From positions 930,001 to 994,000 of the forward strand of contig NZ_LGIT01000009.1 of assembly GCF_001187865.1 (NCBI RefSeq): a stretch of 64,000 nucleotides of DNA, written 5' to 3'. The DNA comes from Klebsiella sp. RIT-PI-d. GTDB taxonomy: Bacteria > Pseudomonadota > Gammaproteobacteria > Enterobacterales > Enterobacteriaceae. Below are positions 37,483 through 47,051 of the stretch, in pieces (position 1 is the first letter of the stretch; each line of letters opens with the position of its first letter). Position numbers and translations under genes: made by a program. The notes under the pieces are model-generated. The model saw only the letters and a list, made by a program, of their open reading frames with translations. It did no database searches and was not told the DNA's origin.

Positions 37483-38073
37483 TTACTTATTTAATAAATG
37501 TCCCATCTTCTCGGCTTTGGTGTCGAGATAGTGTTCATTGTTCGGATTGCGACCAACGATCAGCGGTACGCGTTCGACAATATTTATTCCCGCCTCAGTT
37601 AAAATTTCGACTTTCAGCGGGTTATTGGTCAGCAGGCGAACTTCATCTACGCCCAGCAATTTGAACATATCGGCACACAATGTAAAGTCGCGTTCATCAG
37701 CTGCAAAACCCAGCTGATGGTTGGCCTCAACGGTATCGTAGCCCTGATCCTGCAATGCGTAAGCGCGTATTTTGTTCAGTAATCCGATATTACGCCCTTC
37801 CTGACGGTGATACAGCAGCACGCCGCGGCCTTCTTCGGCAATATGGGTTAGCGCGGCTTCCAGTTGAAAACCGCAGTCGCAGCGTAAACTAAACAGAGCA
37901 TCCCCGGTCAGACATTCTGAGTGAACGCGTGCCAGCACTGGCGTCTGCCCGGAAATATCGCCATAAATTAATGCAACGTGATCTTGTCCGGTTGCCAGTT
38001 CTTCAAATCCCACCATCAGGAAATCGCCCCAGGGTGTTGGCAGTTTGGCTTCTGCCACTCGTTTAAGCTGCAT
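37483..38073 (-). CDS. ribA: GTP cyclohydrolase II
   Basis: 196-residue enzyme for the first step of riboflavin synthesis, opening the imidazole ring of GTP; same length as in E. coli. The zinc cysteines are in [21 protein letters not shown], the GTP/active-site block is [24 protein letters not shown], and [14 protein letters not shown] and [19 protein letters not shown] follow. It ends in EKMGHLLNK, as in the family. It is a single gene facing acnA, with a divergent start 180 bases from pgpB. A nearby SoxS site would be expected by analogy, but was not seen. Confidence 0.97.
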   Translation of the reverse strand: MQLKRVAEAKLPTPWGDFLMVGFEELATGQDHVALIYGDISGQTPVLARVHSECLTGDALFSLRCDCGFQLEAALTHIAEEGRGVLLYHRQEGRNIGLLNKIRAYALQDQGYDTVEANHQLGFAADERDFTLCADMFKLLGVDEVRLLTNNPLKVEILTEAGINIVERVPLIVGRNPNNEHYLDTKAEKMGHLLNK

Positions 38074-38253
38074 GTGATTCTCCAGAGTAGACGGACACCT
38101 TTCGTGTCTTCTGTATGTGGCTATTTTGCCACAATGTTTTCAACTTCTCCTAATTACCCGATTTTGAACGCACATTAAGCGAACAAACAGACCGTTTGCC
38201 CCGCATCGCTAAATTTCAGTTATCATTTGAGAGGCTATTTATCAGGAGAGACT

Positions 38254-39018
38254 ATGTTTTCCATCGTCAGGCGCACGTCAGCAGGCGCTGCACTGTTACT
38301 TATCATGCCTGTATTGGTATGGATCTCCGGATGGCATTGGGAGCCAGGCGCAGACAGCGTATGGTTAAAAATGCTGTACTGGGTGACTGAAACGGTCACC
38401 CAGCCATGGGGAATTATTACGCACGTGATCCTCTGCGCCTGGTTTTTCTGGTGCCTGCGTTTTCGTTTACGTCCGGCCATTATGCTGTTTGCCATTTTAG
38501 GCGGGGCCATTCTTATTGGTCAGGGCGCAAAGTCATGGGTCAAACAGCAGGTACAGGAGCCGCGACCCTTTGTGCTGTGGCTGGAAAAAACCCATCATAT
38601 TCCTGCCGATGAGTTCTACACTTTAAAACGTAAAGCACGCGGTGAAATGGTCAAAGAACTTCTGACAGAACAGGATAATATCCCCACTTTTTTACGTAAG
38701 CACTGGCAAAAAGAAACGGGTTTTGCCTTTCCTTCAGGGCACACGCTTTTTGCCGCCAGCTGGGCATTACTGGGCGTCGGATTACTGTGGCCACGTCGTC
38801 GCAGGATCACCATTGCCGTTTTATTGCTCTGGGCAACAGCAGTGATGGGGAGCCGGATGCTACTGGGGATGCACTGGCCGCGTGATTTAATTGTTGCTAC
38901 GTTAATCTCATGGCTACTGGTAACCGTCGCCGTCTGGCTGGCTCAGCGTATCTGTGGTCCGCTCACGCCGCCGGGAGAAGAAGCCCGAGAAATCAAAGAA
39001 CGCGAGCAGAAACGCTAA
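38254..39018 (+). CDS. pgpB: phosphatidylglycerophosphatase B / undecaprenyl-PP phosphatase
   Basis: 254-residue inner-membrane PAP2 phosphatase, the E. coli length, acting on phosphatidylglycerol phosphate, undecaprenyl pyrophosphate and related lipids. The three PAP2 motifs are visible: KQQVQEPRP (residues ~97-105), FPSGHTLFAAS (~160) and SRMLLGMHWPRDL (~205). Membrane segments surround them, beginning at GAALLLIMPVLVWISG. The ATG at 38254 follows CAGGAGAG; a GAG-rich frame extends 27 bases upstream but lacks support. The charged C-terminus EEAREIKEREQKR is cytoplasmic. It precedes lapA in the same direction. Confidence 0.96.
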   Translation: MFSIVRRTSAGAALLLIMPVLVWISGWHWEPGADSVWLKMLYWVTETVTQPWGIITHVILCAWFFWCLRFRLRPAIMLFAILGGAILIGQGAKSWVKQQVQEPRPFVLWLEKTHHIPADEFYTLKRKARGEMVKELLTEQDNIPTFLRKHWQKETGFAFPSGHTLFAASWALLGVGLLWPRRRRITIAVLLLWATAVMGSRMLLGMHWPRDLIVATLISWLLVTVAVWLAQRICGPLTPPGEEAREIKEREQKR

Positions 39019-39169
39019 CTGGGGTTGAAAATCTGTTCATTCGCCCTTAAATCCAGCACAGGCGTGACGTTTTTCCATTTCGTACACAGCACGGAAATGG
39101 TACTTTATAGGGCTGGAAGCGCCAGGCTGAATACTCTTTAAACGCTCACGCCACATAACGGGAAGTAAT

Positions 39170-39475
39170 GTGAAATATTTACTCATTTTCTTATTGGTAT
39201 TAGCGATTTTCGTCATCTCGGTCACCCTGGGTGCGCAAAACGATCAGGTCGTAACATTCAATTATCTTCTGGCGAAAGGAGAGTTCCGAATCTCCACGCT
39301 GCTTGCCGCATTATTTGCCGCGGGCTTTGCTATTGGCTGGCTTATCTGCGGTCTGTTCTGGCTACGCCTTCGCGTCTCGCTTATGTACGCTGAGCGCAAA
39401 ATTAAGCGCCTGGAAAACCAAACCCTGAACACGGCAGTGTCGACAGCGCCGGGCGTTCCGGTCGTGAAGGAATAA
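39170..39475 (+). CDS. lapA: lipopolysaccharide assembly protein A
   Basis: 101-residue inner-membrane protein (YciS) that works with LapB and FtsH/LpxC control in keeping lipopolysaccharide synthesis in balance. It has two membrane segments, at residues 2-22 (KYLLIFLLVLAIFVISVTLG) and 43-66 (LLAALFAAGFAIGWLICGLF), and then a cytoplasmic basic coil (MYAERKIKRLENQ). The start is GTG, giving MKYLLIF as in E. coli; GGGAAG precedes. lapB follows after 6 bases, so the two are one transcript. In E. coli this pair is heat-shock inducible. Confidence 0.95.
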   Translation: MKYLLIFLLVLAIFVISVTLGAQNDQVVTFNYLLAKGEFRISTLLAALFAAGFAIGWLICGLFWLRLRVSLMYAERKIKRLENQTLNTAVSTAPGVPVVKE

Positions 39476-39481
39476 TCATCT

Positions 39482-40651
39482 ATGCTGGAGTTGTTATTTC
39501 TGCTTTTACCTGTTGCGGCTGCCTATGGGTGGTACATGGGGCGCAGAAGTGCACAACAGTCCAAACAGGACGATGCTAATCGCCTGTCACGTGACTACGT
39601 GACCGGGGTCAACTTCCTGTTAAGCAATCAGCAGGATAAAGCCGTCGATCTGTTCCTCGATATGCTGAAAGAAGACACCGGTACCGTTGAGGCTCATCTC
39701 ACCCTGGGGAATCTGTTTCGCTCCCGGGGCGAGGTCGACCGGGCTATTCGCATTCACCAGACCTTAATGGAAAGCGCGTCATTGACCTACGATCAGCGCT
39801 TACTGGCCGTGCAGCAGCTTGGGCGCGATTACATGGCCGCAGGGATGTATGACCGGGCTGAGGATATGTTTAGCCAGCTGGTCGATGAAACTGACTTTCG
39901 CATCAGCGCACTGCAACAGCTATTGCAAATTGCCCAGGCCACCAGTGACTGGCAAAAAGCTATCGACGTCGCTGAACGTCTGGTTAAGCTTGGTAAAGAG
40001 AAACACCGTGGCGAAATTGCCCATTTCTACTGCGAGCTGGCGCTACAGCAGATGGCAAATGATGATATGGATAAAGCCATGTCATTGCTGAAAAAAGGTG
40101 CCTCAGCCGATCGCAGTAGCGCACGCATCTCCATCATGATGGGGCGCGTGCTAATGGCGAAAGGCGATTACGCTAAAGCGGTTGAAAGCCTGCTGCGGGT
40201 GATTGACCAGGATAAAGAGCTGGTGAGTGAAACGCTGGAGATGCTGCAAACCTGTTATCAGCAGCTGGGTAAAGAAGATGAATGGGCGGAGTTTTTGCGC
40301 CGCTGTGTAGAAGAAAACGTCGGTGCAACGGCAGAACTGATGCTGGCGGATATCGTCGAGCAGCGTGATGGCCAGGAGAGTGCCCAAATTTATGTCACGC
40401 GCCACCTGCAGCAGCGTCCAACAATGCGCGTTTTTCATAAGCTGATGGACTACCATCTTAATGAAGCGGAAGAGGGGCGGGCTAAAGAGAGTCTGATGGT
40501 GCTGCGCGACATGGTCGGCGAGCAGGTACGCAGCAAGCCGCGCTTCCGCTGTCAAAAATGTGGTTTTACCGCCTACTCCCTCTACTGGCACTGTCCATCC
40601 TGCCGCGCCTGGTCGACGGTGAAACCTATTCGCGGACTTGACGGGCAATAA
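39482..40651 (+). CDS. lapB: lipopolysaccharide assembly protein B
   Basis: 389-residue protein (YciM), the E. coli length, which acts as an adaptor for FtsH proteolysis of LpxC. An N-terminal membrane anchor (residues 1-20, MLELLFLLLPVAAAYGWYMG) is followed by tandem TPR repeats on the cytoplasmic side (from about 35, VDLFLDMLKEDTGTVEAHLTLGN, to about 340). A C-terminal rubredoxin-type metal site, RCQKCGFTAYSLYWHCPSCRAW, is needed for function in E. coli. It is co-transcribed with lapA; the gap to pyrF is 184 bases. Confidence 0.97.
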   Translation: MLELLFLLLPVAAAYGWYMGRRSAQQSKQDDANRLSRDYVTGVNFLLSNQQDKAVDLFLDMLKEDTGTVEAHLTLGNLFRSRGEVDRAIRIHQTLMESASLTYDQRLLAVQQLGRDYMAAGMYDRAEDMFSQLVDETDFRISALQQLLQIAQATSDWQKAIDVAERLVKLGKEKHRGEIAHFYCELALQQMANDDMDKAMSLLKKGASADRSSARISIMMGRVLMAKGDYAKAVESLLRVIDQDKELVSETLEMLQTCYQQLGKEDEWAEFLRRCVEENVGATAELMLADIVEQRDGQESAQIYVTRHLQQRPTMRVFHKLMDYHLNEAEEGRAKESLMVLRDMVGEQVRSKPRFRCQKCGFTAYSLYWHCPSCRAWSTVKPIRGLDGQ

Positions 40652-40835
40652 TTCAAAAAAACACTCACTTTAGTTACAACATACTTATTGGCATTTTTAG
40701 CTTTTGTCCGGCCACCATAGTCGTTTTGCCTGGCAGGAAAAAATGCAGTCTGTCAATTTGACGTTGCCGCAGGTAGAATGCTGCCCGTTTACCTTTTTTG
40801 CGCCTTGTTTGCGCCATTATCAGGAAGGTTCGGTC

Positions 40836-41576
40836 ATGACGTCTTCAGCTCTCTCTTCTTCACGCTCCGCCACGCTTTCTCCGGTAGTTGTGGCTCTCGA
40901 TTACGATAACCGTGACAGTGCGCTGGCATTTGTTGACCGGATTGATCCGCAAGATTGCCGTCTTAAGGTGGGTAAAGAAATGTTTACCCGCTATGGACCC
41001 CAGCTCATCCGCGATCTTCATCAACGTGGTTTTGACGTCTTCCTCGATCTGAAATTTCACGATATTCCTAATACCACTGCACGTGCAGTCGCCACCGCGG
41101 CCGATCTCGGCGTGTGGATGGTCAATGTCCATGCAACCGGCGGAGCACGAATGATGAACGCGGCGCGAGAGGCGCTGGTTTCCTTTGGCAACGATGCGCC
41201 GCTGCTCATTGCCGTAACCGTACTCACCAGTATGGAAGGCAGCGATCTTGCAGATTTAGGCGTTATGTCAACGCCAGCAGATTATGCGGCAAAACTGGCT
41301 CGTCTGACCCAGCAATGTGGGCTTGATGGGGTAGTCTGTTCAGCACAAGAAGCCGTGCGCTTTAAGCAAGAACTAGGGCAGTCTTTCAAATTGATTACCC
41401 CAGGTATTCGTCCGGCGGGAAGCGATGCCGGCGACCAGCGACGGATCATGACGCCGCAAGAGGCGCAGACAGCAGGAGTGGATTATATGGTTATCGGTCG
41501 CCCTGTCACGCAGTCTGCCGATCCATTACGGACATTACGTACTATCAACGCATCGCTGCATACGGAGGCCCGATGA
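40836..41576 (+). CDS. pyrF: orotidine-5'-phosphate decarboxylase
   Basis: 246-residue TIM-barrel enzyme for the last step of UMP synthesis. The Asp-Lys-Asp catalytic array is in [12 protein letters not shown] (about residues 70-81). The phosphate site is [20 protein letters not shown], followed by [13 protein letters not shown]. The frame is open from 40704, but ATG 40836, behind CAGGAAGG, gives the E. coli-type N-terminus (E. coli has 245 residues). Its stop overlaps the yciH start by 4 bases, so pyrF and yciH form an operon, as in other enterics. Confidence 0.97.
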   Translation: MTSSALSSSRSATLSPVVVALDYDNRDSALAFVDRIDPQDCRLKVGKEMFTRYGPQLIRDLHQRGFDVFLDLKFHDIPNTTARAVATAADLGVWMVNVHATGGARMMNAAREALVSFGNDAPLLIAVTVLTSMEGSDLADLGVMSTPADYAAKLARLTQQCGLDGVVCSAQEAVRFKQELGQSFKLITPGIRPAGSDAGDQRRIMTPQEAQTAGVDYMVIGRPVTQSADPLRTLRTINASLHTEAR

Positions 41577-41902
41577 ACGACTCTGATAATTCACGTTTAG
41601 TTTATTCTACTGACTCAGGCCGTATCCACGAACCTGTGGTTGCTCCCCAGCGGCCGAAAGGAGACGGTATTGTACGTATCCAGCGTCAGACCAGTGGCCG
41701 TAAAGGGAAGGGGGTATGCTTAATTACCGGTATTGATGCAGATGATGCAACCCTGAATAAACTGGCCGCAGAGCTTAAGAAAAAATGCGGCTGCGGTGGC
41801 GCGCTTAAAGACGGCATAATCGAGATTCAGGGCGATAAGCGGGAGCTGATTAAGTCACTTCTGGAAGCAAAAGGCATGAAAGTTAAGCTGGCTGGCGGTT
41901 AA
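41573..41902 (+). CDS. yciH: SUI1/eIF1-like translation factor YciH
   Basis: 109-residue protein (E. coli 108) of the SUI1/eIF1 family; in E. coli it can affect start-site fidelity at the 30S subunit, and its physiological role is not fully known. The family core is [39 protein letters not shown] (shown here in two overlapping parts: [15 protein letters not shown] and [13 protein letters not shown]), then [20 protein letters not shown]. The N-terminus is polar. ATGA overlap with pyrF. A strong hairpin 6 bases after the stop ends the transcript. Confidence 0.96.
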   Translation: MNDSDNSRLVYSTDSGRIHEPVVAPQRPKGDGIVRIQRQTSGRKGKGVCLITGIDADDATLNKLAAELKKKCGCGGALKDGIIEIQGDKRELIKSLLEAKGMKVKLAGG

Positions 41903-41908
41903 AATAGG

Positions 41909-41935
41909 CGAGCCACGGCATAATACCGTGGCTCG
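41909..41935. terminator. terminator between yciH and osmB
   Basis: Perfect 10-base stem CGAGCCACGG-CATAATA-CCGTGGCTCG followed by TTTGT on the plus strand, between converging genes. Confidence 0.8.
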
Positions 41936-41983
41936 TTTGTAGAATGCGCTATTCGCGATGATAACGCCTTGGTCAGGAGAAAG

Positions 41984-42202
41984 TTACTTGCTGACCTGAT
42001 GGCCAATAACACCACCCACTGCCGCACCACCCAGCGTACCCAGCGTGCTACCGTCGGATAAGACTGCACCGCCGAGTGCACCCGCGCCGGCACCCAGAGC
42101 GGTATTACGATCGCGTTTAGACCAGTTTGAGCAGGCGCTCAATGAAACAGCCAGAGTGACGGCCAGAACCGCAGCGGCGACTTTTTTACTTGTTAAGTTC
42201 AT
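41984..42202 (-). CDS. osmB: osmotically inducible lipoprotein B
   Basis: 72-residue outer-membrane lipoprotein. The signal peptide runs to the lipobox LSAC at about residues 20-23 (AVSLSACSNW), and the mature part has the glycine-zipper repeat of the family (ALGAGAGALGGAVLSDGSTL, GTLGGAAVGGVIGHQVSK). Start at the second of two adjacent ATGs gives the E. coli length; the first (42205) is equally possible, as GGAGAAGG lies before both. In E. coli it is induced by osmotic stress and in stationary phase through RpoS and Rcs. It converges on yciH. Confidence 0.95.
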   Translation of the reverse strand: MNLTSKKVAAAVLAVTLAVSLSACSNWSKRDRNTALGAGAGALGGAVLSDGSTLGTLGGAAVGGVIGHQVSK

Positions 42203-42205
42203 CAT

Positions 42206-42560
42206 ACCTTCTCCTGAATAATGGATTCATGGAAGAATTTCCCTTTTATTATAGCTGGTAACCATAATAATGGGGCCATCCATGAGTATTGTTGTGCAGG
42301 TGCAAAAGATTACGCAGGTGATCATTCTGGCCTGTCGTTTCGTTAAGATAATTTTAGGTCTTTATCATTGAACAGACAGGTAAAAAATCTTAATTCATTA
42401 CCAGGATAAATCTTAGAGAAGGTCAGCAGCCTGCTATGCGGCACGCTGTGTGGCGGCATTTATCAATAAGCATATAAACGATAAATCCCGGCTATTCAGG
42501 GTTTTTGCGCGAAATAGCTTGCTCTCAGGCTACGGCACTATCAGTCACGTTTCCCTTATA
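42206..42560. other. 355-base gap between osmB and yciZ
   Basis: Holds the osmB control region. E. coli has yciT here; no trace of it or of any other coding frame was seen. AT-rich tracts and short imperfect repeats only. Confidence 0.5.
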
Positions 42561-42743
42561 CTAAATTTCCCACGGAGATTTAGGGCTATCGGATGTATTT
42601 AGCTGTGGGTCTTGTGCCTGCTGCAGAAGTTCAGCTTTGAGGATCTCTAAATTATGAATTGCCGAGTGGTAATCGCCAGCTACCAGAATATCAAGTACTG
42701 TATCAATGCGATGGGCCAGGCTGTGCAGAGTGAGATCGGTCAT
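42561..42743 (-). CDS. yciZ: small conserved protein YciZ (UPF0509)
   Basis: 60-residue protein of the UPF0509 family. The core [21 protein letters not shown] (residues 11-31, shown in part: [20 protein letters not shown]) and the ending PWEI are the same as in E. coli YciZ (57 residues). The frame is open to 42788, but ATG 42743, preceded by AAGGATAT, gives the best match. Mostly helical and soluble; function unknown. It lies 80 bases after pdeR on the same strand and may be expressed with it. Confidence 0.9.
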   Translation of the reverse strand: MTDLTLHSLAHRIDTVLDILVAGDYHSAIHNLEILKAELLQQAQDPQLNTSDSPKSPWEI

Positions 42744-42823
42744 GTTATATCCTTTTTTCAATGAAAAAACGTCATTCCAATCATGCAAAAATCAATGTTA
42801 AAAGGAAAGTAAAAAAAATCCTG

Positions 42824-44815
42824 TCAATGGACAGTTTTTGTCTGATACTCGCGATACCATTTTTCAAAATCATCGGCTGGCATCGGCTTAGCAAACAAAA
42901 AACCCTGCCTTTCATTAACGCCATTGCGGGTAAGAAAGATATCTTCTTTCTTTGTTTCGACACCTTCAGCAATAACCCGCAACTGGAGTGCCTGGGCAAA
43001 AGCAATAATGGCCCTGACAAGAGATTGTGAAATGGCTTGCTTATGCACGTCACGAACAAAACTTTTATCCAGCTTAATGGCGTTTATGGGAAAATGCGCC
43101 AGCTTGGAGAGAGAGGAGTAGCCGGTACCAAAATCATCAAGATGGATTTGCGCGCCCAGCTGGCTGAACTGCTGAATGACGGAATGGGCCTGTTCAGCAT
43201 TTTCAATTAAACAGCTTTCAGTAAGCTCCACATCGACAGGGCAATCATCAAAATGAAATTCCTTTAGCGCCTGAGTAAGATCGCTAAAAATCGTCTGATC
43301 TGCCAGCTGTCGGGCAGAAACATTGACCGCCACGCGCAGATCCAGGCCTTTATCCCGCCATACCGCCAGCTGACGCACTACCTCCACCATGACCCAGCGC
43401 CCCAGAGGCACAATCAGTCCTGACTCTTCAGCGTAGGCAATAAACTCTTGCGGCGGGATCAATCCGCGTTCAGGCGACTGCCAGCGAACCAGCGCTTCAA
43501 GACTGTGTACTTCACCATCCCAGTCGATTTTGGGCTGGTAGTGTATTTGCAACTGTAAATTATCCAGTGCCTTACGCAAATTCGTATCCAGCCATAAATA
43601 CTCAAATACGCGCTGATTCATCTCAGGTGCGAATACACAAAATTTGCCCCGGCCACTTTCTTTGGCGGTATACATTGCGGTATCGGCATTTCGAATCACA
43701 TTTTCACGATCTTCTCCGTGCTGAGGCGCAATCGCAATACCTAAAGAGCAGCTGGTATAGACCTCAATAAGGCCGATACGAAAGGGCTGCTGTAGCTGAT
43801 GCAGAATGCGCGATGACATTGCTTCAAGTGCCGCCTGTGACGTACTGGTTGCGAGCACAATAAACTCATCGCCACCGAGACGCGCCAGCAGCTGACCTTC
43901 CTCAAGACAGCTCAAAATAGCCAGCGACACCGCCTGCAATAATCGATCGCCAAACATATGTCCGTAGGCATCGTTAATTTTTTTGAAGTTATCAAGATCC
44001 AGGTAAACAATACCGACCTGCGTTTCACCCCGCAGATCAATAGCTTCGGCGATCAACTCCTGAATAGCATTGCGGTTAGGTAATCCGGTCACACTATCGG
44101 TATTTGCCAGCACGCGTAAGTGCTCCTGCGCACGCCTTTCCTCCGTAATATCCGTACCTGAACAAATAAGAAAAATTTCATTTTTTCCGCTGCCGCTGTG
44201 GACAAATTTATTGCGAAAAAGAAACAAGCGCTGTCCTTTGCGGGTGTTTATCCAGCGTTCAACCTCATAAGAGCTGCCGTTATTAAAGAAATCATTAATA
44301 TATTCTCTTGACGCGTTGGCCTCACCCGGCGTCATAAACAGATTAAATATACTTTGACCAATAACCTCATGCTCTTTCTTACCTGCATATTCTTCGCTTA
44401 GCCGATTGAAACGCTGAATATTCCCGTGGCGGTCAAGAATAACAATCACCGAGTTCGCCTCTGAGACAACCTGTTCAGCAAAAGAGAGGCTTTGCGCGAG
44501 ATCGCGGGCTACGGAAGATGTGTCATTCCATGCCGATGAGGTTCCGGCCCATTCATCAGCGCTGACTTTTCGGCCCACCAGGTGAACAGGAACCTCAGAA
44601 TTATAAATATTAAGGGTTATCTTAAGACTGGAGGTAATAACACTGAGTTCGCGAATGCGCGCCGCCTGGTCAGCTGTAAGCGTAATGACCTGAGTCAGGG
44701 ACGAATTTTCATTGGCTGTCAGATACAGGGTATTGGTGTTAGCTTTAAAGCGCCAGCGTGGGCTGGGGCTGCCGGTAAAACGAGAGAGTAGATTATGCTC
44801 AGGCTGGTTTTTCAT
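42824..44815 (-). CDS. pdeR: cyclic-di-GMP phosphodiesterase PdeR (Gmr), PAS-GGDEF-EAL
   Basis: 663-residue signalling protein; the E. coli PdeR is a trigger enzyme that, by degrading c-di-GMP, controls DgcM and MlrA and so curli/CsgD expression. Domain order: a variable N-terminus (1-105), PAS (about 110-235, ending FLICSGTDITEERRAQEHL), GGDEF (about 240-405, motif ARLGGDEFIVLA), EAL (about 415-655, motif LEALVRWQSPERGLIPPQEF, with HLDDFGTGYSSL and VIAEGVET). All EAL catalytic acidic residues seem to be present. Start at 44815 follows GGAGAGG; the frame runs five codons further. Not membrane bound. Confidence 0.95.
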   Translation of the reverse strand: MKNQPEHNLLSRFTGSPSPRWRFKANTNTLYLTANENSSLTQVITLTADQAARIRELSVITSSLKITLNIYNSEVPVHLVGRKVSADEWAGTSSAWNDTSSVARDLAQSLSFAEQVVSEANSVIVILDRHGNIQRFNRLSEEYAGKKEHEVIGQSIFNLFMTPGEANASREYINDFFNNGSSYEVERWINTRKGQRLFLFRNKFVHSGSGKNEIFLICSGTDITEERRAQEHLRVLANTDSVTGLPNRNAIQELIAEAIDLRGETQVGIVYLDLDNFKKINDAYGHMFGDRLLQAVSLAILSCLEEGQLLARLGGDEFIVLATSTSQAALEAMSSRILHQLQQPFRIGLIEVYTSCSLGIAIAPQHGEDRENVIRNADTAMYTAKESGRGKFCVFAPEMNQRVFEYLWLDTNLRKALDNLQLQIHYQPKIDWDGEVHSLEALVRWQSPERGLIPPQEFIAYAEESGLIVPLGRWVMVEVVRQLAVWRDKGLDLRVAVNVSARQLADQTIFSDLTQALKEFHFDDCPVDVELTESCLIENAEQAHSVIQQFSQLGAQIHLDDFGTGYSSLSKLAHFPINAIKLDKSFVRDVHKQAISQSLVRAIIAFAQALQLRVIAEGVETKKEDIFLTRNGVNERQGFLFAKPMPADDFEKWYREYQTKTVH

Positions 44816-44964
44816 ATCCTCTCCGCACAATGAATATGTCGCATTTAAGCATCTTTATGCCCTGCACAGAAGGTGTCGTATCTCTCAGTGTGAACGTTTT
44901 TAGCGATTCTGGCGGAAAAAATCAGAAAAATAGTGGGGCATGTCGCATTCGTGGCATTAATAAT

Positions 44965-44998
44965 AAAACCGCTTTTCCGAAAAGTGAAAAGCGGTTTT
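44965..44998. terminator. terminator downstream of rnb
   Basis: AAAACCGCTTTTC / GAAAAGCGGTTTT, nearly perfect, 17 bases beyond the rnb stop, with a U-run on either strand. Confidence 0.88.
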
Positions 44999-45014
44999 AG
45001 GGAAGTATCAGAGA

Positions 45015-46952
45015 TTAGACGACGGGACGAGCGATAACGCTGCGGGTTTCCAGACGCACTTCAGCAATGGTGACATCAATAACGTCAGTCACTTTAAAGA
45101 CGACCTCACCTTTGATTTGTACGGTACCCGTTTCCTGACTACAGACCAGTTCATCGCGAACGGCGTGCAGGAAAGGCGCTGGAATAAATGCAACGGCACC
45201 GTTGTCGACCAGACGAACGCGCATACCGCCGCGGCTGATGTCGACGATCTCCGCTGCAAAGCGAGTATCCGTTCCGGCTTTATCTTTCAGAAAGCGGGCA
45301 TACAGCCAGTCGCCTACATCACGTTCTGCCATACGGTTCAGACGACGACGTTCGGCCATCTGGATTGTTACATCGGCCTGCGGACGCTCAATAGATTCAC
45401 CTTTAATTACCGCTTTTAACAGGCGATGATTAATCATATCGCCATATTTACGAATCGGTGAGGTCCATGTCGCGTAAGCATCAAGCCCCAGACCGAAATG
45501 TGGGCCGGGTTCAACACTAATTTCTGCATATGACTGGAAGCGACGAATACGGCTGTCGAGGAAGCCCGTCGGCTGCGCGTCCAGTTCGCGACGTAACTTG
45601 CAGAAGCCAGGCAGCGTCAGCACGTCCTGTGTATCGACATGGATACCGTGCGTTTTAAGCAGGGCAGCAAGCTGCTCACTGTTAGCCGGATCGAAACCGG
45701 TATGGACGTTGTAAATTCCAAAGCCAAGTTTATCGCGCAGCACGCGAGCCGCACAGATATTGGCTGCAATCATCGACTCTTCGACAATTCGATTGGCAAT
45801 ACGGCGCGGTTCGGCAACGATATCCAGCACTTCGCCTTTTTCGCCCAGCACAAAACGGTAATCGGGGCGATCTTTAAACACCAGCGCATGTTTAAGACGC
45901 CACTCGCTGCGGCTCAGGCAGATTCGGTTTAACAGGGTAATTTGGCGGGCAATGCTTTCGCTTTGCGGCTGCCAGCTGCTGCTGTTATTTTCCAGCCAGT
46001 CGGACACATTGTCGTAGGCCAGCTTCGCTTTGGACTCGATGGTTGCGGCGAAAAACGCAATGTTATCTTCGATTGTGCCGTCCTGGTCAACAATCATGCG
46101 GCAGGCCAGCACGGGACGAACTTCCAGCGGGCGTAGTGAACACAGGTTGTCAGACAGCTCACGCGGTAGCATCGGGATATTAAAGCCCGGCAGATAATTG
46201 GTGAAAGCGCGAATTTTCGCTGCGTCATCCAGTTTACTGCCCTGAGCGATCCACGCGGTGGGATCGGCAATGGCGACGGTCAACTGCAGTTTGCCGTCGG
46301 CCAGCTCTTCAGCAAATAGTGCATCGTCCATATCTTCGGTACTGGCACTATCGATAGTCACAAAGTCCAGCGCGGTTAAGTCGCGACGCTCAAGGCCTTC
46401 ATCCATAATTTCAGCAGCCTGACCTGCCGGCGCTTCTTTTTCCAGATTATGGCGCGCCAGCGTCACCCACCACGGTACAAAGTGATCATCACCAAAGGTG
46501 ATAAACTGTGTCAACCCGGCATAAAAGCTGCGGTCGCCTTTCAGCGGATGACGGCGCATCTCGGCCACGGCCCAGTCGCCGTCTTGAAAATCATGCTCCA
46601 CGCCACGCTCAGCGCGGCAGGGGATTGCCTCTTTTAGTAAAGGATGGTCAGGGACAATAGAAAGACGATCGTCTTTCTTCTGAATCTTGCCGACGAAACG
46701 GGTCAGAAAGGGCTCGACAAGCTCCTCCGGCTCCGCGCTTTCACGATCTTTTTCACTGTGGATCACGGCAATAACGCGGTCACCGTGCATCACTTTTTTC
46801 ATCTGCGGCGGCGGAATAAAGTAGCTTTTTTGCGCATCGACTTCGAGGAAGCCAAAGCCTTTTTCCGTGGCTTTAACGACCCCTTCAGCACGCGGGGTCT
46901 GTGAATGTAGTTGCTGTTTAAGCTGCGCAAGCAGCGGGTTATCCTGAAGCAT
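45015..46952 (-). CDS. rnb: exoribonuclease II
   Basis: 645-residue 3'-5' exoribonuclease (E. coli 644), the main hydrolytic activity on unstructured RNA. Domain order: two cold-shock domains (residues ~20-160, with [18 protein letters not shown]), the RNB catalytic domain (from ~190), and an S1 domain (from ~560). The catalytic aspartates are in [36 protein letters not shown] and [20 protein letters not shown]-like segments lead into the S1 domain. It ends in RSVIARPVV. It is a single gene on the minus strand, with a terminator after it. Confidence 0.97.
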   Translation of the reverse strand: MLQDNPLLAQLKQQLHSQTPRAEGVVKATEKGFGFLEVDAQKSYFIPPPQMKKVMHGDRVIAVIHSEKDRESAEPEELVEPFLTRFVGKIQKKDDRLSIVPDHPLLKEAIPCRAERGVEHDFQDGDWAVAEMRRHPLKGDRSFYAGLTQFITFGDDHFVPWWVTLARHNLEKEAPAGQAAEIMDEGLERRDLTALDFVTIDSASTEDMDDALFAEELADGKLQLTVAIADPTAWIAQGSKLDDAAKIRAFTNYLPGFNIPMLPRELSDNLCSLRPLEVRPVLACRMIVDQDGTIEDNIAFFAATIESKAKLAYDNVSDWLENNSSSWQPQSESIARQITLLNRICLSRSEWRLKHALVFKDRPDYRFVLGEKGEVLDIVAEPRRIANRIVEESMIAANICAARVLRDKLGFGIYNVHTGFDPANSEQLAALLKTHGIHVDTQDVLTLPGFCKLRRELDAQPTGFLDSRIRRFQSYAEISVEPGPHFGLGLDAYATWTSPIRKYGDMINHRLLKAVIKGESIERPQADVTIQMAERRRLNRMAERDVGDWLYARFLKDKAGTDTRFAAEIVDISRGGMRVRLVDNGAVAFIPAPFLHAVRDELVCSQETGTVQIKGEVVFKVTDVIDVTIAEVRLETRSVIARPVV

Positions 46953-47051
46953 AATGGTGTATTTTCGTGGCCTAAGAGCGGCTGACAGTTTTACGCGAAT
47001 ATGACCCTTCCAGCAAGCGCTGTTTGACCAATCTCCCTGAGGAATGTGCGG